Shown here piece by piece: positions 1-6,647 of a stretch of 25,629 nucleotides of DNA. The stretch is from Clostridiales bacterium. Lineage in GTDB: Bacteria; Bacillota; Clostridia; Oscillospirales; Acutalibacteraceae. The notes below the pieces were generated by a model, which was not told the DNA's origin, did not search any database, and saw only the letters and a program-made list of their open reading frames with translations. The stretch covers positions 1 through 25,629 of the forward strand of contig JAAYKB010000102.1 in assembly GCA_012522615.1 (NCBI GenBank), given 5' to 3'. The translations under genes were made by a program, and so were the position numbers. Every line of letters begins with the position of its first letter. The first letter of the stretch is position 1.

Positions 1-249
1 GTGCGGGAGGTTTACAAGCGAGTTAAGATTCCGGTTGTGGGGATGGGCGGGATATCGACATGGCAGGACGCAGCCGAGATGATGATTGCGGGGGCCACTG
101 CGGTTCAGGTCGGTACGGCTAACTTTCACGACCCGTTTGCGTGCATAAAGATTATCGAAGGGCTTGAAAGCTATGCCGAGTCTTTAGGGCTCGGCAGTAT
201 CGCCCAACTGACCGGAACGGTTAGAGAATGGCAGCCGGAGAACAAATAA
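1..249 (+). CDS. pyrD: dihydroorotate dehydrogenase, C-terminal fragment
   Basis: This is the 3' end of a gene cut by the left edge of the window, so the GTG at position 1 is probably not the start. The 82 visible residues carry the end of a TIM-barrel flavoenzyme: VVGMGGIST near residues 13-21, then a segment ending AVQVGTANF, which is the phosphate/FMN-binding end of class 1 dihydroorotate dehydrogenases. The family is about 300 residues long, so some 220 residues are missing. The enzyme oxidises dihydroorotate to orotate in pyrimidine synthesis in the cytoplasm. Whether it is the NAD-dependent 1B type (with PyrK) cannot be decided here, although that is usual in Firmicutes. The next gene starts 21 bp downstream on the same strand, so the two may be co-transcribed. 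Confidence 0.9.
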   Translation: MREVYKRVKIPVVGMGGISTWQDAAEMMIAGATAVQVGTANFHDPFACIKIIEGLESYAESLGLGSIAQLTGTVREWQPENK

Positions 250-270
250 TTTATTAAAGGGAGACCGTAT

Positions 271-699
271 ATGAAGGTACTAGCGGTGGATTTGGGCAGG
301 GTGAGAACCGGTATCGCTGTTTCGGACCCGACGGGATTCATTGCTTCCCCGTACGGAACGATTACCCAGAGAAATCCGGACGCCTTGGTCAAGCAGGTTG
401 CAAAAATAGCTAAAGAGCAGGGCGCTGGGCAGATTGTGGTCGGTTATCCGCGCAATATGGACGGCTCATGCGGCGAAAGCGCGCGTTTTTCCGAAAGCTT
501 TGCCGCATTGCTGGAGACGGAGAGCGGTTTGCCCGTAAAGCTATGGGACGAACGAATGACCACCATGTCTGCAATCGGGATATTGAATGAGACAGATACA
601 AGGGGGAAAAAGCGCAAAGAGATTGTGGACACCGTGGCGGCCACAATCATATTGCAGGATTATCTTGATTCAATCAGAAACCGCAAAAACGGGGGCTAG
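271..699 (+). CDS. ruvX: YqgF/RuvX family putative pre-16S rRNA nuclease
   Basis: The 142-residue protein has the RNase H-like YqgF fold signature: an N-terminal VLAVDLGRVRTGIAVSD with the first catalytic Asp, a central VVGYPRNMDGS, and DERMTT near residue 90. Length matches the family (about 140 residues). YqgF proteins are implicated in maturation of the 16S rRNA 5' end and were earlier called Holliday junction resolvase-like. The ATG start is preceded by AAAGGGAG. It follows pyrD by 21 bp. No clear terminator follows it; the AT-rich 700-817 stretch leads into the groES promoter and shows no gene. The stop codon is TAG, which matters for the dxs observation further along. Confidence 0.92.
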   Translation: MKVLAVDLGRVRTGIAVSDPTGFIASPYGTITQRNPDALVKQVAKIAKEQGAGQIVVGYPRNMDGSCGESARFSESFAALLETESGLPVKLWDERMTTMSAIGILNETDTRGKKRKEIVDTVAATIILQDYLDSIRNRKNGG

Positions 700-817
700 A
701 AAAACAGTATTTACAATTAAATTTAGTAATCTAGCTGTTTACAAATGCTTTTCACGTATCTTTTCCTATTTCTGGTGAAATAATATGTTAAATAATTATG
801 AAATTTTAAATTGACTC

Positions 818-845
818 TTGATTTTTCCAATTTTCCGGTTAAAAT
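818..845 (+). promoter_or_regulatory. sigma-A-type promoter of groESL
   Basis: TTGATT at 818-823 and TAAAAT at 840-845 are separated by 16 bp and lie just upstream of the CIRCE element, so transcription would start near 852 and the operator would lie in the 5' untranslated region. A nearby TTGACT at 811-816 is closer to the -35 consensus but would be 23 bp from this -10. Position relative to CIRCE supports the call. Confidence 0.65.
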
Positions 846-856
846 ATGTAAGTAGG

Positions 857-883
857 TTAGCACTCGAGGCAATAGAGTGCTAA
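857..883 (+). promoter_or_regulatory. CIRCE operator (HrcA binding site)
   Basis: A perfect 9-bp inverted repeat, TTAGCACTC (857-865) and GAGTGCTAA (875-883), is separated by a 9-bp spacer. This matches the CIRCE consensus exactly. In Firmicutes the HrcA repressor binds CIRCE and is kept active by GroEL, so groESL is induced when misfolded protein titrates the chaperonin. hrcA itself is not in the window. Confidence 0.98.
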
Positions 884-915
884 AATTATCAATAATTCTT
901 CAAGGAGGAGCAAAT

Positions 916-1203
916 ATGTCAATCAAACCTCTTGCAGACAGAGTCGTCATTAAGATGGTCGAAGCCGACGAGACCACCAAAAGTGGGATTATACTTGCCG
1001 GTTCAGCCAAGGAGAAACCGCAGGTAGCCGAAGTTGTTGCGGTCGGACCGGGCGGCAATGTTGAGGGTAAGGAGATTACCATGTATGTCAAGGTGGGCGA
1101 TAAGGTCTTGACAAGCAAGTATTCCGGAACGGAAGTCAAGCTCGACGGCGAGGAATACACCATTGTTCGTCAAAGCGATATCCTTGCTGTTGTGGAAAAC
1201 TAA
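916..1203 (+). CDS. groES: co-chaperonin GroES
   Basis: GroES is the 10-kDa heptameric lid of the GroEL chamber. The 95-residue protein begins MSIKPLADRVVIK, has the mobile loop with SGIIL near residues 25-29, and ends with the usual SDILAVVEN. The open frame extends upstream to 877, but ATG 916 is chosen because AAGGAGGAG lies directly upstream (902-910), the family length fits (94-97 residues), and an earlier start would run into the CIRCE element. groEL follows 39 bp later. Expression is expected to be controlled by HrcA through CIRCE. Confidence 0.97.
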   Translation: MSIKPLADRVVIKMVEADETTKSGIILAGSAKEKPQVAEVVAVGPGGNVEGKEITMYVKVGDKVLTSKYSGTEVKLDGEEYTIVRQSDILAVVEN

Positions 1204-1242
1204 TCTTTGTAAATTAATCGTGATTATAGGAGGAAAACAGAC

Positions 1243-2874
1243 ATGGCAAAACAGATTCTTTACGGCGAAGAAGCCCGCAAAGCGCTCCAATCGGGAATTG
1301 ACCAGCTTGCCGAGACGGTAAGGATAACGCTTGGCCCGCGCGGACGCAATGTTGTTCTTGACAAGAAATTCGGTGCGCCGCTTATCACAAACGACGGCGT
1401 TACGATTGCGAAAGAAATCGAGCTTGATAACCCGTTTGAAAATATGGGCGCACAGCTTGTTAAGGAAGTTTCCACCAAAACAAACGATGTTGCCGGCGAC
1501 GGCACGACGACCGCAACCCTTTTGGCACAGGCAATCGTCCGTGAAGGCATGAAAAACGTTGCCGCAGGCGCAAATCCCATGAGCCTGAAACGCGGTATTG
1601 AGGTTGCTGTTGACGCCGTGGTGTCCAGCGTTGTCGCCAATTCTAAAAAGGTTAGCGGTTCGGATGATATTGCCCGGGTTGCGGCCATTTCTGCCGGTGA
1701 CGAGACCATCGGTAAGCTTATTGCCGAAGCCATGGATAAGGTGTCGGCCGACGGGGTTATCACGGTTGAGGAGTCCAAAACGGCGGAGACCTATTCCGAG
1801 GTTGTCGAAGGAATGCAGTTTGACCGCGGTTATATTACTCCCTACATGGTTACGGATACGGAAAAGATGGAAGCCGTCATTGATGATGCTTATATTCTGA
1901 TTACCGACCGCAAAGTCTCCAATGTTCAGGACATCCTGCCGCTGCTTGAGCAGATTCTGCAGGCAGGTCGTAAGCTTATTATCATTGCCGAGGACGTTGA
2001 GGGCGAGGCTTTGTCCACACTTATCGTGAACAAGCTGCGTGGCACCTTAACTTGTGTTGCTGTAAAGGCTCCCGGCTTTGGCGATCGCCGCAAGGAAATG
2101 CTCCGCGACATCGCTACCCTGACCGGCGGCGAGGTTATTTCCGAAGAGCTTGGTCTTGAGTTGAAAGAGGCCACCATGGACATGCTCGGACGCGCACGTC
2201 AGGTTAAGGTTCAGAAGGAAAACACCATTATTGTTGACGGCGCAGGCAATCCCGACGATATCAAGGCGCGTATTGCCCAGATTCGCAGCCAGATTGAAAA
2301 TACAACCTCTGATTTCGACCGAGAAAAGCTGCAGGAGCGTCTTGCAAAGCTTTCGGGCGGCGTAGCGGTAATAAAGGTTGGCGCGGCCACCGAAGTCGAG
2401 ATGAAAGAGAAGAAACTGCGTATCGAGGATGCCCTGTCCGCGACAAAAGCGGCGGTTGAAGAGGGTATCGTTGCGGGCGGTGGCGTTGCCCTTATCAACG
2501 CGACAAAGGATTTGGATAAGCTTCTTGAAGAAAAAGAGGGCGACGAAAAGACCGGAGTGAAAATCGTTATCAGCGCCATCCAGGAGCCTCTTCGCCAGAT
2601 GGCTGTCAATGCCGGACTCGAAGGCAGCATAATTATTGATAAGATTCAGAATTCCGGCAAGAATGGATACGGTTTTGACTTTGCCAAGTTAGAGTATATC
2701 GATATGATCTCGGCGGGTATTGTTGACCCGACAAAGGTCACCCGTTCGGCATTGCAGAACGCGGCCTCGGTTGCGGCAATGGTTCTCACCACCGAATCGC
2801 TTGTTGCAGATAAAAAAGAACCTCCGGCACCGGCGGCAGCTGCTCCGGGCGGCGGAATGGACGGCATGTATTAA
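1243..2874 (+). CDS. groEL: chaperonin GroEL (Hsp60)
   Basis: GroEL forms the ATP-driven double-ring folding chamber that works with GroES. The 543-residue product is full length, starts MAKQILYGEEARKALQ, carries TLGPRGRNV and the nucleotide-binding GDGTTTAT motif near residues 85-92, and ends in the flexible Gly/Met tail GGGMDGMY typical of bacterial type I chaperonins. AGGAGG at 1228-1233 sits 9 bp before ATG 1243. It is the second gene of the CIRCE-controlled operon and is followed by a strong terminator. No second groEL is seen here. Confidence 0.99.
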   Translation: MAKQILYGEEARKALQSGIDQLAETVRITLGPRGRNVVLDKKFGAPLITNDGVTIAKEIELDNPFENMGAQLVKEVSTKTNDVAGDGTTTATLLAQAIVREGMKNVAAGANPMSLKRGIEVAVDAVVSSVVANSKKVSGSDDIARVAAISAGDETIGKLIAEAMDKVSADGVITVEESKTAETYSEVVEGMQFDRGYITPYMVTDTEKMEAVIDDAYILITDRKVSNVQDILPLLEQILQAGRKLIIIAEDVEGEALSTLIVNKLRGTLTCVAVKAPGFGDRRKEMLRDIATLTGGEVISEELGLELKEATMDMLGRARQVKVQKENTIIVDGAGNPDDIKARIAQIRSQIENTTSDFDREKLQERLAKLSGGVAVIKVGAATEVEMKEKKLRIEDALSATKAAVEEGIVAGGGVALINATKDLDKLLEEKEGDEKTGVKIVISAIQEPLRQMAVNAGLEGSIIIDKIQNSGKNGYGFDFAKLEYIDMISAGIVDPTKVTRSALQNAASVAAMVLTTESLVADKKEPPAPAAAAPGGGMDGMY

Positions 2875-2885
2875 TCAAAACTCGA

Positions 2886-2912
2886 AAACGGCGGGGATTC
2901 CCCGCCGTTTTT
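2886..2912. terminator. rho-independent terminator between groEL and the recombinase gene (likely bidirectional)
   Basis: An 11-bp perfect stem, AAACGGCGGGG (2886-2896) with CCCCGCCGTTT (2900-2910), has a 3-nt loop and a T-rich tail on the plus strand. The A-rich side provides a T-tract on the minus strand, and the convergent recombinase gene stops at 2911, so the hairpin can end transcripts from both sides. Confidence 0.93.
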
Positions 2913-3900
2913 ATGTGCTTTTTTGTTTTCTCGGACGTATGTGTGCGAGAGGGTTTGCCTCTGCGGCTTTTTCAAGCTGTTCGCTGGATAGATGGGTATA
3001 TATTTCGGTGGTGCCCAGATTCTCATGTCCCAATATTTCCTTCAAAACCCTTATGTCAACGCCGTTGCGGTACATCAAGGTGGCCGCCGTATGCCTTAGT
3101 TTATGGGTAGAGTAATTCTCGAGCCCCTCAACCCTTTTGAGGTAGCCTTTTACGATATAATGTACCCCCTGAAGGCTGATTCTTTTTTTCAGGCGGCTGT
3201 AAAACAGCGCGTTTTTATCCTTCTTTTCAACCCCGTCAACCGGACGGGTTGGCAGATATCGGTCAAGCGCGTCCCGACACGCGGCGTTCAGATATACGAT
3301 ACGTTCCTTGTTTCCCTTGCCCAGAATCCTTAACGTGCCGTCGCTGCGTATATCGTTAAGGTTCAAGCCGACAATTTCGGCGCGTCTTAAACCGCAGTTC
3401 AGCAAAAGGGTAAGCATGCAGTAGTCACGTTCGGCAAATTCTCCGTCGGCGCACTGCAAAAGCGCAATGCTCTGCTCGAGCGTCAGATATTTGGGAAGGG
3501 TTTTTCTCGTTTTCGGGGTATCGAGATTTAATACGGGATTTACCTCAAGCTGGTGTGTATAGTTGGTCAGATGGCGAAAAAACACCCTGAGCGAACAGGC
3601 TTTTCGGGCAAGAGCGCGCGCATGTTTTTCCCTGTCGTTTTTCACATAATTCATGTATTCATAGACATCCTGAAGCGTGATGGTTCGGATAAAATCGATA
3701 TCTATATCGGTAATCGATATGTTTTCGGGTTCGGTATCGGAGGGAACAAGTCCGCGGAACTTCTTAATAGTGCGGAAAAAGGTGCGTAAATCAATGAAAT
3801 ACTCCTCGACCGTATTGACGGAACGGCCTTTTACAACCTCCATATAACCGAGAAAATCCCTAAGTATAGGAAAGCACTGACTTATATATTCCTGACGCAA
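2911..3900 (-). CDS. Xer-type tyrosine recombinase
   Basis: The 329-residue protein has the two-domain layout of XerC/XerD: an N-terminal SAM-like core-binding domain (about residues 10-115) and a catalytic domain. By alignment with XerD all active-site residues are present: Arg172 (GLRRAE), Lys195 (GKGNKER), His266 and Arg269 (HKLRH), His292 (LGHENLG) and nucleophile Tyr301 (IYTH). The start is a TTG at 3900 preceded by AGGGGGTG on the minus strand. Such enzymes resolve chromosome dimers at dif or move genetic elements. No flanking repeats, att sites or phage genes are seen, so a housekeeping role is favoured, but XerC versus XerD cannot be decided. An acidic insert-like stretch near residues 51-70 lengthens it relative to the usual roughly 300 residues. 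It lies 37 bp downstream of the FMN-binding gene on the same strand. Confidence 0.9.
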   Translation of the reverse strand: MRQEYISQCFPILRDFLGYMEVVKGRSVNTVEEYFIDLRTFFRTIKKFRGLVPSDTEPENISITDIDIDFIRTITLQDVYEYMNYVKNDREKHARALARKACSLRVFFRHLTNYTHQLEVNPVLNLDTPKTRKTLPKYLTLEQSIALLQCADGEFAERDYCMLTLLLNCGLRRAEIVGLNLNDIRSDGTLRILGKGNKERIVYLNAACRDALDRYLPTRPVDGVEKKDKNALFYSRLKKRISLQGVHYIVKGYLKRVEGLENYSTHKLRHTAATLMYRNGVDIRVLKEILGHENLGTTEIYTHLSSEQLEKAAEANPLAHIRPRKQKST

Positions 3901-3937
3901 AATATCACCCCCTGTTTGGCGGTAGAGCGGCTGTTAC

Positions 3938-4345
3938 TTATGATTGAACGGCATTTTTAAGAGCGTTCTCAATCGCTTTAAGTATGACCTTGCTGCTGTG
4001 TGTAGCCCCCGAAACCGAATCGACCTGTAAGCTGCCCGACTTTACGACATCTTCGGTAATTGATTCGGCAGCCTTGCCTTTTCCGTTATCGTGCTTCAAT
4101 AGCTTTATGTCGGTTATCTTGTGTTCTTTAACCGTAACCTCGACTTGGGCTTTTACAAGGGTGGTTTCATAGCTTCCTTTATATACGCCGTCGGCAACGC
4201 CGGAAATATCGACATCCTCAATCTTGAGTTGAGATATTGCTCTCACTTCCTTTTGAACCCCCGAGATGATTTTATAGACACCGATCGAGCATAATACAAC
4301 GGCAACTGCGATGACTGACAGAATAATAATTGTTTTTTTCTTCAT
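3938..4345 (-). CDS. membrane-anchored FMN-binding domain protein
   Basis: The 135-residue protein has an N-terminal membrane segment (about residues 5-27, after MKKK) and a single FMN_bind domain outside the membrane. The flavinylation motif is visible as D109-S-V-S-G-A-T115, matching the Dxx(S/T)GAT target at which ApbE-type transferases attach FMN to the Thr. Related domains occur in RnfG, NqrC and extracellular electron-transfer proteins, so a role in redox chemistry at the outer face of the membrane is likely; the partner is unknown. ATG 4345 is preceded by GGGGTG on the minus strand, and a well-formed promoter lies upstream. The recombinase gene follows 37 bp downstream without a terminator, so both may share a transcript. 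No apbE is present in the window. Confidence 0.85.
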   Translation of the reverse strand: MKKKTIIILSVIAVAVVLCSIGVYKIISGVQKEVRAISQLKIEDVDISGVADGVYKGSYETTLVKAQVEVTVKEHKITDIKLLKHDNGKGKAAESITEDVVKSGSLQVDSVSGATHSSKVILKAIENALKNAVQS

Positions 4346-4365
4346 AAAAGCTTCACCCCACTCAA

Positions 4366-4395
4366 ATTATATAATAAACTCCGGATTTTTGGCAA
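4366..4395 (-). promoter_or_regulatory. minus-strand promoter of the FMN-binding gene
   Basis: Read on the minus strand, TTGCCA (4390-4395) and TATAAT (4366-4371) are 18 bp apart, 20 bp before the start codon at 4345. The -10 box is perfect. Confidence 0.65.
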
Positions 4396-4423
4396 TCAGG
4401 CAATGAACAATAACCGCATACCC

Positions 4424-4453
4424 TTGACAGAGAGGCGGTTGATGGACTAGAAT
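4424..4453 (+). promoter_or_regulatory. promoter of the topoisomerase gene pair
   Basis: A perfect -35 TTGACA (4424-4429) and TAGAAT (4448-4453) are 18 bp apart. Transcription would start near 4460, leaving a long AT-rich leader of about 120 nt before the ATG at 4584. It is divergent from the FMN-binding gene promoter. Confidence 0.7.
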
Positions 4454-4505
4454 ATGGAAGTGGGCAGAACATATAGTGTATTATACCATGGTTTTGCCAT
4501 TAAAA

Positions 4506-4549
4506 CTACAATAAATTGTTGTTTCAAAGCTGCAATAAATAATTATTTA
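4506..4549. repeat. direct repeat and 14-bp palindrome in the topoisomerase leader
   Basis: CTACAATAAAT (4506-4516) recurs as CTGCAATAAAT (4530-4540), and the second copy runs into the perfect palindrome TAAATAATTATTTA (4536-4549). These lie in the predicted untranslated leader, downstream of the promoter and upstream of the ribosome binding site AGGAAGG (4571-4577). A regulator site or an AT-rich bending element is possible; the function is unknown. Confidence 0.4.
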
Positions 4550-4583
4550 GTGTATTTAAAGTGAGATAAAAGGAAGGGTACCG

Positions 4584-6569
4584 ATGGCCGCAAAAAAACA
4601 AAGCTACGGAAACGAAAGCATAACCTCCCTCAAGGGGGCAGACAGGGTAAGAAAGCGTCCGGCCGTAATTTTCGGTTCGGACGGGCTTGAAGGCTGTCAG
4701 CACGCCGTTTTTGAAATACTGTCCAATTCGATAGACGAGGCGCGGGAAGGGCATGGCGGAAAAATTATAATCACCCGATATGAAGACGGTTCGTTTGAAG
4801 TTCAGGACTTCGGACGCGGTATGCCGGTTGACTATAACCAAAATGAGGAGCGCTACAACTGGGAGCTTATTTTCTGCGAGCTGTATGCCGGAGGCAAGTA
4901 TAACACCAATGAGGGAGAAAGCTATGAGTTTTCACTCGGTTTGAACGGGCTTGGCGCATGCGCCACCCAGTATTCCTCCGAATATATGGATGTCGAGGTC
5001 AAGCGTGACGGTTTTATATATAATTTGCATTTTGAACGCGGCGAAAATGTGGGCGGGCTTAAAAAGGAGCCATACCTAAAAAAGGACACCGGAACCCGTA
5101 TCCGCTGGAAGCCCGACCTTGAGGTGTTTACCGATATCAAGGTTCCGGTTGAGTATTTTCGGGACACCCTTCACCGCCAGGCAATCGTCAATCCGAACCT
5201 GCTGTTTGTTCTCAGAAGCCAGCGTACCGGTGGCGGGTTTGATGAAGAAGAATTTATATACAAAAACGGTATCGAGGATTATGTAAGAGAAATTGCGGGT
5301 CAAGACGCCCTTACGGGTATACAGGTGTGGACGGCCGAGCGGAAGGGACGAGACAGGGCGGACAAGCCCGAATATAAGGTGAAGCTGAATGTTGCATTCT
5401 GCTTTTCAAACAGGCAGAATCTGCTTGAATATTATCACAATTCGAGCTGGCTTGAGTATGGAGGTTCGCCCGAAAAGGCCGTGCGTTCGGCTTTCGTATC
5501 CCAAATCGACGCTTGTCTCAAACAAAACGGAAAGTACCTTAAAAATGAGAGTAAAATCACCTTTCAGGACATTCAGGACTGCCTGATTCTTGTATCGTCT
5601 TCGTTTTCAACCCAGACCTCATATGAAAACCAGACCAAAAAAGCGGTCAACAACAAATTCATACAGGAGTGCATGACCGAGTTTCTGCGGCACAGTCTGG
5701 AAGTGTATTTTCTTGAAAACACGCTTGAAGCCGCAAAGATTGCAGAGCAGGTTTTGATAAACAAACGAAGCCGCGAGAAGGCCGAGACAACGCGGCTGAA
5801 CATTAAAAAGACTCTTCAGTCCGGAAACGATCTGACGTCCCGAGTCCAGAGCTTTGTCGATTGCAGAAGCAAGGACGTCAGCGAACGCGAATTGTTTATC
5901 GTCGAGGGAAAATCCGCTATGGGCGCGTGTATCCAGGCGAGAAACCCCGACTTTCAGGGCATCATACCGCTTAGAGGTAAAATTCTGAACTGCCTTAAAG
6001 CCGAATATGATAAGATTTTCAAGAATGAAATAATAACCGATCTGCTGAAGGTTCTGGGTTGCGGCGTAGAGGTCAAAAGCAAGGCGAACAAGGACCTTGC
6101 CACCTTTGAACTTGATCAGCTCAGATGGAACAAGGTGATTATATGTACCGACGCCGATGTTGACGGGTTCCAGATAAGAACGCTGATTCTCACAATGTTC
6201 TACCGCCTTACGCCCACCCTTATTGAGACCGGCAAGGTGTTTATCGCCGAAACGCCGTTATATGAGATTACCTGTAAAAAAGACACCTATTTTGCCTACA
6301 GCGACCGTGAGAAAAATGAGATTCTCGCGACATTGGGGGATGCAAAATACACTTTGCAGCGTTCGAAGGGATTGGGCGAAAACGACCCGGATATGATGTC
6401 TTTGACGACCATGAATCCGGCAACCCGCAGATTGATACAGGTTCGTCCCGACGACGCGGAGGCCACTTCTCAGATGTTCGATATTCTGCTTGGCGATAAT
6501 CTTTCGGGAAGAAAGGATTTCATTGCGGAGCGGGGAAGTCTCTATCTTGAACTGGTCGATGTGAGTTGA
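4584..6569 (+). CDS. divergent type IIA topoisomerase ATPase/TOPRIM subunit (ParE/GyrB-like)
   Basis: The 661-residue protein has the full GyrB/ParE order. The GHKL ATPase shows E44-ILSN48-SID51-EA, DFGRGMP (75-81) and GLNGLG (119-124); the transducer has the Q350-T-K loop; the TOPRIM domain has VEGKSA with E441, PLRGKILN, and DADVDG with D523, D525 and D527; the C-terminus has QRSKGLGEND. Several normally fixed segments differ: GMYIGS after RKRP is AVIFGS, GGLHGVG reads LGLNGLG, and EGDSAGG reads EGKSAMG. It therefore belongs to a divergent branch, but all metal and ATP residues that can be identified are kept. With the next gene it should form a DNA-relaxing or decatenating A2B2 enzyme. ParE-like is favoured over GyrB because the partner lacks a GyrA box. 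ATG 4584 follows AGGAAGG. Confidence 0.85.
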   Translation: MAAKKQSYGNESITSLKGADRVRKRPAVIFGSDGLEGCQHAVFEILSNSIDEAREGHGGKIIITRYEDGSFEVQDFGRGMPVDYNQNEERYNWELIFCELYAGGKYNTNEGESYEFSLGLNGLGACATQYSSEYMDVEVKRDGFIYNLHFERGENVGGLKKEPYLKKDTGTRIRWKPDLEVFTDIKVPVEYFRDTLHRQAIVNPNLLFVLRSQRTGGGFDEEEFIYKNGIEDYVREIAGQDALTGIQVWTAERKGRDRADKPEYKVKLNVAFCFSNRQNLLEYYHNSSWLEYGGSPEKAVRSAFVSQIDACLKQNGKYLKNESKITFQDIQDCLILVSSSFSTQTSYENQTKKAVNNKFIQECMTEFLRHSLEVYFLENTLEAAKIAEQVLINKRSREKAETTRLNIKKTLQSGNDLTSRVQSFVDCRSKDVSERELFIVEGKSAMGACIQARNPDFQGIIPLRGKILNCLKAEYDKIFKNEIITDLLKVLGCGVEVKSKANKDLATFELDQLRWNKVIICTDADVDGFQIRTLILTMFYRLTPTLIETGKVFIAETPLYEITCKKDTYFAYSDREKNEILATLGDAKYTLQRSKGLGENDPDMMSLTTMNPATRRLIQVRPDDAEATSQMFDILLGDNLSGRKDFIAERGSLYLELVDVS

Positions 6570-6647
6570 TTGGTAAATAGAAGACAGTAACCAAGTTTTT
6601 TAAATTGGCGCAAAACTCCCCGACGGCAGAAAGGACTGGAACTTTTA

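Noticed and set aside
811..816. TTGACT as the groESL -35 box
   Set aside because: It is 23 bp from the best -10 (TAAAAT 840-845), whereas TTGATT at 818-823 is at 16 bp.
2911..3900. The tyrosine recombinase as the integrase of a mobile element
   Set aside because: No att repeats, tRNA gene, excisionase, phage or conjugation genes are nearby, and the base composition does not stand out.
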